A stretch of DNA of 21,999 nt, from positions 1-21,999 of the forward strand of contig JAEZQX010000578.1 of NCBI GenBank assembly GCA_023441105.1, written 5' to 3'. Positions within the stretch are counted from its first letter, which is position 1. Each line of letters starts with the position of its first letter. The notes below the pieces were generated by a model. It saw nothing but the letters and a program-made list of their open reading frames with translations, was not told where the DNA came from and searched no databases. Positions 1 to 10,342 of this stretch are shown piece after piece. The position numbers were made by a program, and so were the translations under genes. The stretch comes from Pseudomonadota bacterium (GTDB lineage Bacteria > Pseudomonadota > Gammaproteobacteria > Burkholderiales > Burkholderiaceae).

Positions 1-1892
1 CTCACGACCACCGTCGTCCCGTGCACCGAGGTATCGATGGCGACATCGCCGCTCATTGCATGGGCGCGCTTGCGCAGCCCCGCGAGCCCATGACCGGCGG
101 GCATCCCGGCCGGCGACCCGGGATCGCCAAAGCCACTGCCGTTGTCGGCGACGAGGATCCGCAGATGCCACTCATCGGACTCGAAGCGCACCCGCAGCTC
201 GGTCGCACGGCTGTGCCTGATGGCATTGGACAGCGCCTCCTGCACGATACGCAGCAGCTGCAGGGCACTGTGCTCGTCGGGCCGCAACTGCGCGAACATG
301 GCGTCCATCGTCCATTGCAGCGACATGCCGGCGGCCCGCAAGCGCGGTTCCATGCGATGCCGCAGTCCGGCCAGGCCGCCGACGAGGTCGACCTCCGCCT
401 GGCCGAAGGCATCGATGGCCAGCCGCATCTCGTCGAGCGATTCGCGCAGCAGCATCGCGATGTCCGACGGCTTCGCGCCGCCACGCTCGACCATCACCAG
501 TGACGAGACCAGCTGCGCGCCGAGCCCGTCGTGCATGTCCTGCATGATCCGCTGGCGCTCGGCCGCGCTCGCCTTGCGCTGCTCGACGAGCCTCATCTGC
601 TCGAACTGGTCGGCCAGCTCACGCTCCTTCTCGGCCAGTCGCTCCGCCAGCACGAGGTTGGAATCCTCACTCGATCGCAGCGCGCGCACGAAGCGTATGG
701 TCAGCAGCGAACCGATGGTCAGCAGGAGCACCGGCAATGCAAGGTGCAGCGTGTAGACGCGCGTGTGTGCCGCCACGCCGATCATGGTGGCATAGTCGTT
801 GGCGGCCAACGCGGTGGCCAGGAGCACGCCCATCGTGATCAGCAGCACCTCGACCGAGCGGTGGTGGTAACCCCACCAGGCGAACCGCGCCAGCGTCGCG
901 ATGATGATCAGGAACAGCGGTCCCTGCCACCACACGTAGACGACGTCGTGGAGGTGCCCGTTGCTCAGCACGACCGCAGCCGGCCCGACGACAGCGAAGA
1001 TGGCGAAGGCGATCGCCCCCCGCCGCATCTTCAGGCCGGCGAAGCTCAGGAAGAAGCCGGCAAGCGTACCGGTTGCGGCAGCCACCACCAGGAAATGCAA
1101 ACCCCGCCACCACCACCAGATCGACGTCGGGATCACCTCGACGCTGTAGTTGAGCGTCCTGACCGCCCACAGCAGGCTGCTGAGGCCGAACAGCAGGTAG
1201 TAGCTTTCGCCGCGGCGGAACCACCAGATGCAAAGGATGAAGGCGCCGATGATCAGCGCGGTGATGCCGGTGAACTGCGAGCCGTACTGGTCGAGCCATT
1301 GACGCTTCTCGACCTGCGCCTGCAGCTCGTCATGCGATCCGAGCAGCAGGTCCGGGAAGCTGACGGAGAAGTCGCGGCTGATCAGCTTCACCGTCAGCAC
1401 GTTGGCATCGGCTTGCAAGGCATGCATCGGCAGCGCCAGCGCCCGCGCCTTGCGCCAGCGGACGCGCTTGAGCGCATCCGCCGCCGGAACCCGCAGGACC
1501 ACCTGGCCGTTCAGGTAGAAGGTGCCGCCGTCGGTGAACCGCGGCAGGAAGATCGTCGGCTCCGGCGGCATGGCTGCGAGCGGCGGCAGCTCCACGCGGT
1601 ACCAGAACACGCCCTGGGTGTTGCCGTCCGCCCGCCTGAGGCGATGCGGCAGGTGGACCGGTTCTGCCACGCCCTTGGCGGGCGGCTGGTCGGCCGACAG
1701 ATCCACCGGGCGGGCCGGGTCGAGCCGCCCGACCAGCACCGCCGAATCGAGGATCATGGCCGGCACCGGCTCCGCCAGCGCCGGGTGGCCGGTCAGGCAA
1801 CAACCGATGGCCAGGACCAGGCCAAGGCGCAGCAGGACCGCTCGCCACTGCAGGCGCAGGGACAACCACGACGTTGGCCGGTTGCGGCGCAT
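1..1892 (-). CDS. Membrane sensor histidine kinase, HisKA_3/NarL-partner type (C-terminus cut by window edge)
   Basis: The visible 630 codons encode a sensor kinase that would phosphorylate the response regulator immediately upstream. The N-terminus is a hydrophobic export segment (about residues 15-40), followed by a roughly 160-residue extracytoplasmic region with a beta-rich stretch around FWYRVELPP and FYLNGQVV. That region resembles the 7TMR-DISM extracellular type, though this is only an impression. Several membrane helices lie between about residues 208 and 385, then a coiled-coil linker (LAERLAEKERELADQFEQM). The phosphoacceptor motif MQDMHDGLGAQL places the His at about residue 454, typical of HisKA_3 kinases. 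The ATPase domain shows an N box (IVQEALSNAIRHS) and G boxes (VADNGSGF, GHGLAGLRKRA). The start ATG lies 3 bases after the regulator's TGA, so the two are translationally linked. The signal sensed is unknown. Only the last few residues are missing. Confidence 0.93.
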   Translation of the reverse strand, partial: MRRNRPTSWLSLRLQWRAVLLRLGLVLAIGCCLTGHPALAEPVPAMILDSAVLVGRLDPARPVDLSADQPPAKGVAEPVHLPHRLRRADGNTQGVFWYRVELPPLAAMPPEPTIFLPRFTDGGTFYLNGQVVLRVPAADALKRVRWRKARALALPMHALQADANVLTVKLISRDFSVSFPDLLLGSHDELQAQVEKRQWLDQYGSQFTGITALIIGAFILCIWWFRRGESYYLLFGLSSLLWAVRTLNYSVEVIPTSIWWWWRGLHFLVVAAATGTLAGFFLSFAGLKMRRGAIAFAIFAVVGPAAVVLSNGHLHDVVYVWWQGPLFLIIIATLARFAWWGYHHRSVEVLLITMGVLLATALAANDYATMIGVAAHTRVYTLHLALPVLLLTIGSLLTIRFVRALRSSEDSNLVLAERLAEKERELADQFEQMRLVEQRKASAAERQRIMQDMHDGLGAQLVSSLVMVERGGAKPSDIAMLLRESLDEMRLAIDAFGQAEVDLVGGLAGLRHRMEPRLRAAGMSLQWTMDAMFAQLRPDEHSALQLLRIVQEALSNAIRHSRATELRVRFESDEWHLRILVADNGSGFGDPGSPAGMPAGHGLAGLRKRAHAMSGDVAIDTSVHGTTVVV

Positions 1893-1895
1893 TGC

Positions 1896-2657
1896 TCAAC
1901 CGCGCAGCAGCCCCATGCCGCGCGCCTCGAAGACCGCCTCGGTGCGCGAATGCACCGAGAGCTTGCGATAGATGTTCTTGACGTGCGTGCCGACGGTGTG
2001 CGGTGAAACGTCCAGCAGCGCGCCGATTTCGCGCACGTTCATGCCCTTGGCGACGAACTCGAGGATCTCGGTTTCCCGTGCCGACAAGGCTTCGCCGGAA
2101 GCCGCCGTTCTCGCCGGTTGTCGCTGCAAGCCGGCGTGCGACGGCGGCTGCCCGCGGGTCGGTGCCTGCGCTGGCGACGGGGCTCGGCCGGGCCCCAGCC
2201 GCGACAGCAGGCGCCGTGCAATCGATGGACTCACCGGCGAGCCACCTGCCAGCAGCATCCGCACGCTGGCGACGATGCCGGCCGGCATCTCGTCCTTGAG
2301 GATGTAGCCGGTCGCGCCGGCTTCCAGGCAGGCGAAGACGCTGTCGCTGTCGGCGAACAGCGTCACCACCGCGATCTCGCAGCGCGGTTGCAGGCGCGCG
2401 CACAGGCGAACCAGTTCGATGCCGTTGCCATCCGGCAGGCCGAGGTCAGCCAGCAGCACGTCGACCCGGTCCGCATCGGCGTGGGGCTCTTGTGCCGGTT
2501 GGACCTGCGTCGGGTGTGCAAGCAGCCAGGCGCGGGCGCCGCGGATGTCGCCGAACTGACCGGCGATCTCGAAGTCGCGCTCCGCGCTCAACAATGCGGC
2601 AAAGCGGTTGCGGACGTCGTCGTCATCCTCGACGAGCACGATCCGCGTTGCCGACAT
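1896..2657 (-). CDS. Two-component response regulator, NarL/LuxR family
   Basis: This 253-residue DNA-binding response regulator has an N-terminal receiver domain: acidic cluster EDDDD at 10-14, phosphoacceptor D71 in LLADLGLPDG, the switch Thr in VVTLF, and the Lys in GYILKDE. A roughly 55-residue Pro/Ala/Gln-rich linker follows, longer than usual for the family. The C-terminal LuxR helix-turn-helix is clear (SARETEILEFVAKGMN, VSPHTVGTHVKNIYRKL). I chose the internal ATG beginning MSATRIVLVED rather than the ATG 63 bases upstream, because it is preceded by a strong GGGAGGG ribosome site and the receiver domain starts directly there. The cognate kinase follows after 3 bases. The receiver domain also contains an insertion of about 12 residues (QVQPAQEPHADA) before the phosphoacceptor strand. 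Target genes are not evident; the inverted repeat at 3310-3330 is one candidate. Confidence 0.95.
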   Translation of the reverse strand: MSATRIVLVEDDDDVRNRFAALLSAERDFEIAGQFGDIRGARAWLLAHPTQVQPAQEPHADADRVDVLLADLGLPDGNGIELVRLCARLQPRCEIAVVTLFADSDSVFACLEAGATGYILKDEMPAGIVASVRMLLAGGSPVSPSIARRLLSRLGPGRAPSPAQAPTRGQPPSHAGLQRQPARTAASGEALSARETEILEFVAKGMNVREIGALLDVSPHTVGTHVKNIYRKLSVHSRTEAVFEARGMGLLRG

Positions 2658-2821
2658 GGTCCCTCCCCGAGGCCCGGTACCGGCGGGTCCGCAGCAGAGC
2701 GGCCATGCGACATGCCGCAACCTTCACGGCGGCCCCGCGGGTGGCCGGCCGCGACATCGGCCGACACCGGACCCGCAGGATGCAAGAATGCTACCGATGC
2801 ACCGTTGGCGCAAGCGGTCGA

Positions 2822-3217
2822 TCAGCAGGAGGCGATCGGGCGCTCGGCCCAGCACGGCTCCATCCCGCCCGGCAGCGGCGCCGTCCAGGCACCGGTTGCT
2901 TCCAGCACCGGCGCGGCTGGCGGGGTCGCGGCCGCAACGCCCGTCGGCACGCGGAAGCGCTCTGCAGCCGACGGCGTGGCCGGCACGCCCGCGAAGTCCC
3001 CGGTGGTGGGCGCAATCGTCCGGCTGGCCGACGCCGCATCCGTCAGCGGCGCCGCGGAGAGCGACGCTTGCGTTGCGACCACGGCCAGCGAGTAGCCGAT
3101 GACGAGCCCGAGAGCGCCGCAGCCGATTGCCTGCAACCACGACGCCTGCCGACGCGATGGCGCGCGCGCCGCCGCAAGGGTTGACGCTGCCACGGTCGGT
3201 GAATCGCTGATGTCCAT
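2822..3217 (-). CDS. Hypothetical small single-pass membrane protein
   Basis: I do not recognise this 131-residue protein. It begins with a short charged cytoplasmic segment (MDISDSPTV, then RAPSRRQ), followed by one hydrophobic helix at about residues 28-50 (LQAIGCGALGLVIGYSLAVV). A low-complexity Ala/Pro/Thr-rich tail, probably extracytoplasmic, ends with a Cys as the last residue and another Cys about ten residues before it. The start ATG has a good GGAGGA ribosome site six bases upstream, which is the main reason to believe it is translated. It is transcribed toward the response regulator/kinase pair with a 164-base gap, so it may belong to the same transcription unit and could be an accessory sensor or an anchor. 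That role is a guess from position only. Confidence 0.6.
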   Translation of the reverse strand: MDISDSPTVAASTLAAARAPSRRQASWLQAIGCGALGLVIGYSLAVVATQASLSAAPLTDAASASRTIAPTTGDFAGVPATPSAAERFRVPTGVAAATPPAAPVLEATGAWTAPLPGGMEPCWAERPIASC

Positions 3218-3309
3218 GTCGTGTCCTCCTGCAGTGATGCAGGAGACAGACTAGCCGTGCGACGAGCGCTGCGACATACCCTGTTCGCGGTAGCCGCGCC
3301 GCCGGCGGA

Positions 3310-3330
3310 TCACCCGGAAGTAGGGGGTGA
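3310..3330. promoter_or_regulatory. 21-bp inverted repeat, candidate operator
   Basis: The arms TCACCC and GGGTGA are perfect inverse complements separated by 9 bases. The repeat lies in the only gap between the nucleotidase-like gene and the small membrane protein, about 95 bases upstream of the latter's ATG. Paired half-sites of this size and spacing are usual for dimeric regulators such as LuxR-type response regulators, so autoregulation by the neighbouring regulator is possible. There is no T-run next to it, so it is not a terminator. Function is inferred only from position and symmetry. Confidence 0.35.
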
Positions 3331-3353
3331 CGGCGACAAGGTCGATCGGCCGG

Positions 3354-4028
3354 TCAGTCGGCCGACGTGTCATCCGGGGATCGCGCGTCTTCCTGCTGCG
3401 GCTCGGTGGCCCGCACCCGCGCGCGGTCCTCCTGCGCCCGCTCGTCGACGGCGGGATCGGCCTCCTTGTCGGCTTCGATCATCCGGAAGCGTTTCATCAC
3501 TGCCTCCCAATCCGGATAACGCGGCGAGCCGAAATGGATGAAGGTTCCCGGAAAGAAGCTCGCGTCCGCCTTGTGCGCCCGGTCATCCACCAGGAAGTCG
3601 TCGACCGTCCCGAGGCAGGCCTTGTTGGGGGTGATGATGATGCGCTCGCCCAGCCCCGGCAGGTGCTCGTGGAGCCAGAGGATCTTTTCGGTCGCCGCGT
3701 GGGGATTGCGATCCGGGATCTTGGTGGCGACGAACACGTGGAGGTGATGGAAACCGAGCAGTTCCTCCACCGCCTCCCTGGCGCCCGGGGTAAGCGGCAA
3801 GCCGCGGTAGAAGCCGCGCACCATCTTGGCCTGCTGCGGTTCGAGCCCGGCTGCGTCGGCCGCGCCCTGGAAGTCCGCCAGCGGTCCGTCCTGGTCGAGG
3901 TAGATGGTAATGGGGCGGTCGTATCTGCGCTTGTAGTCGCGCGCGGGCGCTAACCCGAACTCACGCCCGGACGAGATGTTCGACGCGCGGCCGGAACGAC
4001 GATTGCCTTGCTCGCTCATCCCCGCCAT
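3354..4028 (-). CDS. HAD-superfamily 5'-nucleotidase-like protein (5'(3')-deoxyribonucleotidase / NT5C type)
   Basis: This 224-residue protein is likely a cytoplasmic phosphatase acting on nucleoside monophosphates or a similar small phosphoester. The HAD nucleophile motif is IYLDQDGPLADF, with D45 as nucleophile and D47 as acid/base. The conserved helical cap region (GFYRGLPLTPGAREAVEELL) follows, then the second-motif region HVFVATKIPD, and near the C-terminus GTVDDFLVDDRAHKA, which supplies the Lys/Asp metal-binding portion. The layout matches the NT5C family (about 180-200 residues), with a charged, disordered-looking C-terminal tail of about 35 residues added (EADKEADPAVDERAQ). Two starts are possible: ATG at 4028 or ATG at 4019. 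Neither has a clean ribosome site. The gene lies 54 bases downstream of an exported-protein gene on the same strand, with no obvious functional link. Confidence 0.8.
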   Translation of the reverse strand: MAGMSEQGNRRSGRASNISSGREFGLAPARDYKRRYDRPITIYLDQDGPLADFQGAADAAGLEPQQAKMVRGFYRGLPLTPGAREAVEELLGFHHLHVFVATKIPDRNPHAATEKILWLHEHLPGLGERIIITPNKACLGTVDDFLVDDRAHKADASFFPGTFIHFGSPRYPDWEAVMKRFRMIEADKEADPAVDERAQEDRARVRATEPQQEDARSPDDTSAD

Positions 4029-4059
4029 GTTAGCGCAGCCGGCCGAACGCTGCCGCCGC

Positions 4060-4075
4060 GCCGTGGCGCCACGGC
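4060..4075. repeat. Perfect 16-bp palindrome between two minus-strand genes
   Basis: The sequence GCCGTGGCGCCACGGC is self-complementary across all 16 bases. It sits just downstream of the stop of the exported-protein gene and upstream of the nucleotidase-like gene. As RNA it could form a 6-bp stem with a GCGC loop. No run of U follows in the direction of transcription, so a classical intrinsic terminator is unlikely. A partial terminator, an RNA-stabilising stem or a protein-binding site are all possible. Confidence 0.4.
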
Positions 4076-4082
4076 TTCGGCG

Positions 4083-6238
<2,156 letters not shown>

Positions 6239-6239
6239 G

Positions 6240-7388
6240 ATGACGAGTCAACCGGAATTGATTGCGGCCGAGGTGATCCGTGCCGCCAGCCAGCGCGACG
6301 GCCAGGCGCCAGGTCCGGCACGGGGACAGCAGGCTGCTGCCGGCGACACCGCGCAGTCGCAGCCGACGTCGCGAATGACCATGGTCCAGGCTTTGCGCTC
6401 GGCGATGGACGTCATGCTCGGGCGCGACGACAACGTCGTGGTGTTCGGCCAGGACGTCGGCTATTTCGGCGGCGTGTTCCGCGCCACCGAGGGACTGCAG
6501 GCGAAGTACGGCCGGTCACGCGTGTTCGATGCGCCGATCTCCGAGGGCGGCATCGTCGGCGCGGCGGTCGGCATGAGCGCCTATGGCTTGCGGCCGGTGG
6601 TGGAGATCCAGTTCGCCGACTATTTCTATCCCGCGTCCGACCAGATCGTCTCGGAAGCGGCGCGCTTGCGCTATCGCTCGGTCAACGAATTCACCGCCCA
6701 GATGGTGATCCGCATGCCCTGCGGCGGCGGCATCTACGGCGGCCAGACGCACAGCCAGAGCCCCGAGGCGCTGTTCACCCACGTCTGCGGGCTGCGCACG
6801 GTGATGCCGTCCAACCCCTACGATGCCAAGGGGCTGCTGATCGCATCGATCGAGAACGACGACCCGGTCATCTTTCTCGAACCCAAGCGGCTCTACAACG
6901 GTCCCTTCGACGGCCATCACGAAAACCCGGTGGTGCCGTGGTCCCGGCATCCGCTTGGCGAAGTGCCGGATGGCTACTACACGGTGCCGCTCGAATCGGC
7001 ATCCATCTTCCGGCCGGGCGCGGAGCTCACGGTTATCGCCTACGGCACCATGGTGTTCGTCGCGGAAGCAGCCGCGCGTGAGACCGGCATCGATGCCGAG
7101 ATCATCGACCTGCGCAGCCTCTGGCCACTGGATCTCGACACCCTGGTGGCGTCGGTGAAGAAGACCGGGCGCTGCGTGATCGTGCATGAGGCAACCCGGA
7201 CCTGCGGCTTCGGCGCCGAGCTCCTGTCGCTGGTCCAGGAGAACTGCTTCTATCACCTGGAGGCGCCGATCGAGCGTGTGACCGGCTGGGACACGCCGTA
7301 TCCGCATGCCCAGGAATGGGCCTACTTCCCGGGACCGGAAAGGGTGGGCGCGGCATTCAAGCGGGCGATGAAGGGGGCGCGGTCATGA
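6240..7388 (+). CDS. bkdA2: Branched-chain 2-oxoacid dehydrogenase E1 beta subunit
   Basis: The beta subunit pairs with BkdA1 in an alpha2beta2 E1 enzyme. The transketolase pyrimidine-binding domain begins at about residue 46 (MTMVQALRSAMDVML) and includes VFGQDVGYFGGVFRATEGL and the highly conserved MPCGGGIYGGQTHSQSPEA. The C-terminal transketolase domain includes IDLRSLWPLDLDTLV, VHEATRTCGFGAEL and ERVTGWDTPYPHAQEWAYFPG. At 382 residues it is about 40 longer than typical relatives, because of an Ala/Gln-rich N-terminal stretch (residues 1-45). The start ATG one base after the bkdA1 stop has a GGGG-type ribosome site inside the bkdA1 end. An internal ATG near 6375 would give the usual length and cannot be excluded. 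Confidence 0.96.
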   Translation: MTSQPELIAAEVIRAASQRDGQAPGPARGQQAAAGDTAQSQPTSRMTMVQALRSAMDVMLGRDDNVVVFGQDVGYFGGVFRATEGLQAKYGRSRVFDAPISEGGIVGAAVGMSAYGLRPVVEIQFADYFYPASDQIVSEAARLRYRSVNEFTAQMVIRMPCGGGIYGGQTHSQSPEALFTHVCGLRTVMPSNPYDAKGLLIASIENDDPVIFLEPKRLYNGPFDGHHENPVVPWSRHPLGEVPDGYYTVPLESASIFRPGAELTVIAYGTMVFVAEAAARETGIDAEIIDLRSLWPLDLDTLVASVKKTGRCVIVHEATRTCGFGAELLSLVQENCFYHLEAPIERVTGWDTPYPHAQEWAYFPGPERVGAAFKRAMKGARS

Positions 7389-7425
7389 GCCCGGTGAAGC
7401 CAGCCTGTGCAGCGGGAGCCTGCTG

Positions 7426-8820
7426 ATGGGCGAGCACGTCATCAAGATGCCCGACATCGGCGAGGGCATCGCCGAGGTCGAAGTGGTGGCCTGGCATGTG
7501 AAGCCCGGCGAACAGATCCAGGAGGACCAGCTGCTCGCGGAAGTGATGACCGACAAGGCGACCGTCGAGATTCCCTCGCCGGTGGTCGGCAAGGTCGTCT
7601 CGCTCGGCGGCAAGGTCGGCGAAGTGATGGCCGTCGGCACGGAGCTGGTGCGAATCGAGGTCGAAGGCGAAGGCAACACCCGCCCGGCAGCGCCGCGGAC
7701 CGTGTCGACCACAGCGACGCCGCCGCCGGCTGTGTCCGAGGCGGCCGCACCGGCGCCGGCTTCGCAGCAGCGCGAGGAAGCGGCGTCCCGGGAGGATGCG
7801 CGACTGCTCGAAAGGGCCGCACCGGCGAAAGCGGCCGCATCGTCGCGCAACGGCGCGACCGCGACGGAATGGACAGCGTCCGCGCCGCCTGCGGCCGCCG
7901 CTGCGAGGTCCGTCCGGCAGCCACTGCGGTCGGCGGGCGACAAGCCGCTGGCCTCCCCGGCAGTCCGGCGGCGGGCCTGGGACCTCGGCATCGAGCTGCA
8001 GTTCGTCCGCGGCAGCGGTGAAGGCGGCGTGATCCTGCACGAAGACCTGGATGCCTGGCTGGCCGCGCAGCAGAAGGCAGCGGCACATCCGCGCGCGCGA
8101 GCGGCGGGCTACGAGGTCCGTGACGAAGAAGAAGCCATTCCGGTGATCGGCCTGCGGCGCCGGATCGCGCAGAAGATGCAGGAAGCCAAGCGCCGCATTC
8201 CACACTACAGCTACGTCGAGGAAGTCGACGTCACCGAGCTGGAAGCGCTGCGCGCGCGGCTCAACGCGCGCTGGGGCGACAGCCGCGGCAAGCTGACCGT
8301 CCTGCCGCTGCTGCTGCGGGCGGTGGTGCTGGCCGTGCGCGACTACCCGCAGGTCAATGCCCGCTTCGACGACGAAGCCGGGGTCGTCACCCGGCATGCG
8401 GCAGTGCATGCCGGCATCGCCACCCAGACCGGCAGCGGCCTGATGGTGCCGGTGTTGCGGCATGCCGAAGCCCACGACCTCTGGTCGGCGGCAGCCGAGA
8501 TCAGCCGGCTGGCGGACGCCGCGCGCAGCGCCAAGGCAGGTCGCGAAGAGCTGAGCGGCTCGACCATCACCATCACCAGCCTCGGTCCGCTCGGCGGCAT
8601 CGTCACCACCCCGGTCATCAACCATCCCGAGGTGGCGATCGTCGGCGTCAACCGCATCGTCGAGCGGCCGATGGTGCGCGACGGGGCGGTGGTGATTCGC
8701 AAGATGATGAACCTGTCGTCCTCGTTCGACCACCGGGTGGTGGACGGCATGGATGCCGCCCAGTTCATCCAGGCGATCCGCGCCCTGCTGGAATGTCCCG
8801 CCATGCTGTTCGTCGAGTAG
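7426..8820 (+). CDS. bkdB: Branched-chain 2-oxoacid dehydrogenase E2 (dihydrolipoyl acyltransferase)
   Basis: The E2 core protein (464 residues) carries the swinging lipoyl arm and transfers the branched acyl group to coenzyme A. The N-terminal lipoyl domain (residues 1-80) has K44 in EVMTDKATVEIPSP as the lipoylation site. An Ala/Pro/Glu-rich flexible linker covers about 85-165. The peripheral subunit-binding domain runs about 168-214 (GDKPLASPAVRRRAWDLGIELQFVRGS in part), which docks E1 and E3. The catalytic acyltransferase domain runs from about 230 to the end, with active-site H436 and D440 in FDHRVVDG. A GGGAG ribosome site precedes the ATG. There is a 37-base gap after bkdA2, and lpdV starts 3 bases downstream. 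A single lipoyl domain is normal for this family. Confidence 0.97.
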   Translation: MGEHVIKMPDIGEGIAEVEVVAWHVKPGEQIQEDQLLAEVMTDKATVEIPSPVVGKVVSLGGKVGEVMAVGTELVRIEVEGEGNTRPAAPRTVSTTATPPPAVSEAAAPAPASQQREEAASREDARLLERAAPAKAAASSRNGATATEWTASAPPAAAAARSVRQPLRSAGDKPLASPAVRRRAWDLGIELQFVRGSGEGGVILHEDLDAWLAAQQKAAAHPRARAAGYEVRDEEEAIPVIGLRRRIAQKMQEAKRRIPHYSYVEEVDVTELEALRARLNARWGDSRGKLTVLPLLLRAVVLAVRDYPQVNARFDDEAGVVTRHAAVHAGIATQTGSGLMVPVLRHAEAHDLWSAAAEISRLADAARSAKAGREELSGSTITITSLGPLGGIVTTPVINHPEVAIVGVNRIVERPMVRDGAVVIRKMMNLSSSFDHRVVDGMDAAQFIQAIRALLECPAMLFVE

Positions 8821-8823
8821 CCG

Positions 8824-10302
8824 ATGGACGAATCCACCACCCAGCTCCTGGTGATCGGCGGCGGCCCCGGCGGCTACGTCGCGGCGATCCGCGCCGCCCA
8901 ACTCGGTGTGCAGGTCACTCTGGTCGAGGCCGAACGTCTTGGCGGCACCTGCCTCAACGTCGGCTGCATCCCGTCGAAGGCGCTGATCCACGCCGCCGAA
9001 CAGTTCCACAAGGTCGCGCACTACGGCCAGCCGGCCGCGGGCGGCAGCGCCGGCGCGGCGACAAGCGACATCGGCATTCGCGTGCAGTCGCCTAGCATCG
9101 ACCTGGCGCAGACCGTGCGCTGGAAGGACGGCATCGTCTCGCGACTGACCGGCGGGGTCGCGGCGCTGCTACGGAAGCATGGCGTGACGGTGGTCAACGG
9201 CTGGGCGCGCGTCGTCGACGGCAAGACGGCCGAGGTGCGCACCCGGCAGGACAGCCATCCGGACAGCGCCGACATGCGCATCCGCTGCGAACACCTGCTG
9301 CTGGCAACCGGCTCCGAAGCCGTCGCCCTGCCCGGCCTGCCGTTCGGCGGCGCCATCGTCTCCGCCACCCAGGCGCTGTCGCCGTCATCGATCCCGGCGC
9401 GGCTGGTGGTCGTCGGCGCCGGCTATATCGGGCTCGAGCTCGGCATCGTCTACCGCAAGCTGGGTTCGCAGGTCACCGTGGTGGAAGCGATGGACCGCCC
9501 CTTGCCCACCTACGATGAAGAGCTGACCCGGCCGGTGGCGGCCTCCTTGCGCCGGCTCGGCATCGACCTGCGCCTGGGCTGCAGCGTGCAGGGTGTCCAG
9601 GACCCGGATACACCCGGATCGACGAATGCAGCAGAGCCGGCGCAGCTGACGCTCAGGGTGCGCGACGCCGGCGGCCGCGAGTCCACGCTCGAGGCCGAGC
9701 GGGTGCTGGTGGCGGTCGGGCGGCGCCCGCGGCTGCAGGGCAGCGGCGTCGAATCGCTCATGCTGGAGATGGCGGGTCGCGCGATCAAGGTGGACGACCA
9801 GTGCCGCACGTCGATGCGCAATGTCTGGGCCATCGGCGACCTCACCGGCGAACCGATGCTGGCGCACCGCGCGATGGCACAAGGCGAGACCGTGGCCGAG
9901 ATCATCGCCGGGCGCCGTCGGCATTTCATGCCGGCAGCCATCCCGGCGGTCTGCTTCACCGACCCGGAAGTGGTGACTGCCGGACTCTCGCCCACCGATG
10001 CCCACAAGGCGGGCATCGAAGCCGTCAGCGCGCAATTCCCGTTTGCGGCGAACGGACGCGCGATGACGCTCGAATCGAGCGAAGGCTTCGTGCGGGTGGT
10101 GGCCCGCCAGGACAACCATGTGATCGTCGGCTGGCAAGCCGTGGGCACCGGCGTGTCCGAGCTGGCGGCTGCGTTCTCCCAGTCACTGGAGATGGGCGCC
10201 CGGCTGGAGGATGTGGGCCACACCATCCATGCCCATCCGACCCTGGGTGAGGCGGTGCAGGAGGCGGCGCTACGGGCGCTGGGGCGGGCGCTGCATGTCT
10301 GA
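8824..10302 (+). CDS. lpdV: Dihydrolipoamide dehydrogenase (E3) of the bkd complex
   Basis: This 492-residue FAD flavoprotein reoxidises the dihydrolipoyl arm of BkdB and reduces NAD+. The N-terminal FAD-binding motif is [15 protein letters not shown], and the redox-active disulfide is C43/C48 in [14 protein letters not shown]. The NAD-binding motif is [20 protein letters not shown], and the second FAD contact is [17 protein letters not shown]. The C-terminal dimer-interface catalytic pair is H471/E476 in HAHPTLGE. The last gene position and overall similarity to Pseudomonas LpdV indicate the Val-specific E3 rather than the housekeeping one. Two low-complexity insertions (about residues 68-85, Gly/Ala-rich, and around [14 protein letters not shown]) extend it over the usual 460-470. 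The ribosome site is weak, consistent with coupling to bkdB across a 3-base gap. Confidence 0.96.
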   Translation: MDESTTQLLVIGGGPGGYVAAIRAAQLGVQVTLVEAERLGGTCLNVGCIPSKALIHAAEQFHKVAHYGQPAAGGSAGAATSDIGIRVQSPSIDLAQTVRWKDGIVSRLTGGVAALLRKHGVTVVNGWARVVDGKTAEVRTRQDSHPDSADMRIRCEHLLLATGSEAVALPGLPFGGAIVSATQALSPSSIPARLVVVGAGYIGLELGIVYRKLGSQVTVVEAMDRPLPTYDEELTRPVAASLRRLGIDLRLGCSVQGVQDPDTPGSTNAAEPAQLTLRVRDAGGRESTLEAERVLVAVGRRPRLQGSGVESLMLEMAGRAIKVDDQCRTSMRNVWAIGDLTGEPMLAHRAMAQGETVAEIIAGRRRHFMPAAIPAVCFTDPEVVTAGLSPTDAHKAGIEAVSAQFPFAANGRAMTLESSEGFVRVVARQDNHVIVGWQAVGTGVSELAAAFSQSLEMGARLEDVGHTIHAHPTLGEAVQEAALRALGRALHV

Positions 10303-10306
10303 TTTC

Positions 10307-10342
10307 TTGTCATGAGAAAGCGATGAAACTATGCTTTGATCA
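10307..10342 (+). promoter_or_regulatory. Predicted sigma-70 promoter of the toxin-antitoxin operon, possibly giving a leaderless mRNA
   Basis: A TTGTCA -35 hexamer (10307-10312, 5 of 6 consensus positions) and a TATGCT -10 hexamer (10330-10335, 4 of 6) are separated by exactly 17 bases. They lie in the short gap between the lpdV stop and the antitoxin. Transcription would begin about seven bases after the -10 element, which is at or next to the ATG at 10342. No ribosome site lies in front of that ATG, which fits a leaderless or near-leaderless transcript. Confidence 0.5.

Noticed and set aside
531..2006. Long plus-strand open frame (491 codons) opposite the histidine kinase
   Set aside because: The translation is Arg/Gln/His-rich with no family resemblance, while the opposite strand encodes all kinase motifs in order. 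It is a GC-rich antisense shadow.
4060..4075. Palindrome considered as an intrinsic terminator
   Set aside because: No T-run follows on either strand; kept only as a repeat feature.
7357..9021. 554-codon minus-strand open frame opposite bkdB and lpdV
   Set aside because: It overlaps two highly conserved plus-strand genes and shows no domain; long open antisense frames are common at this GC content.
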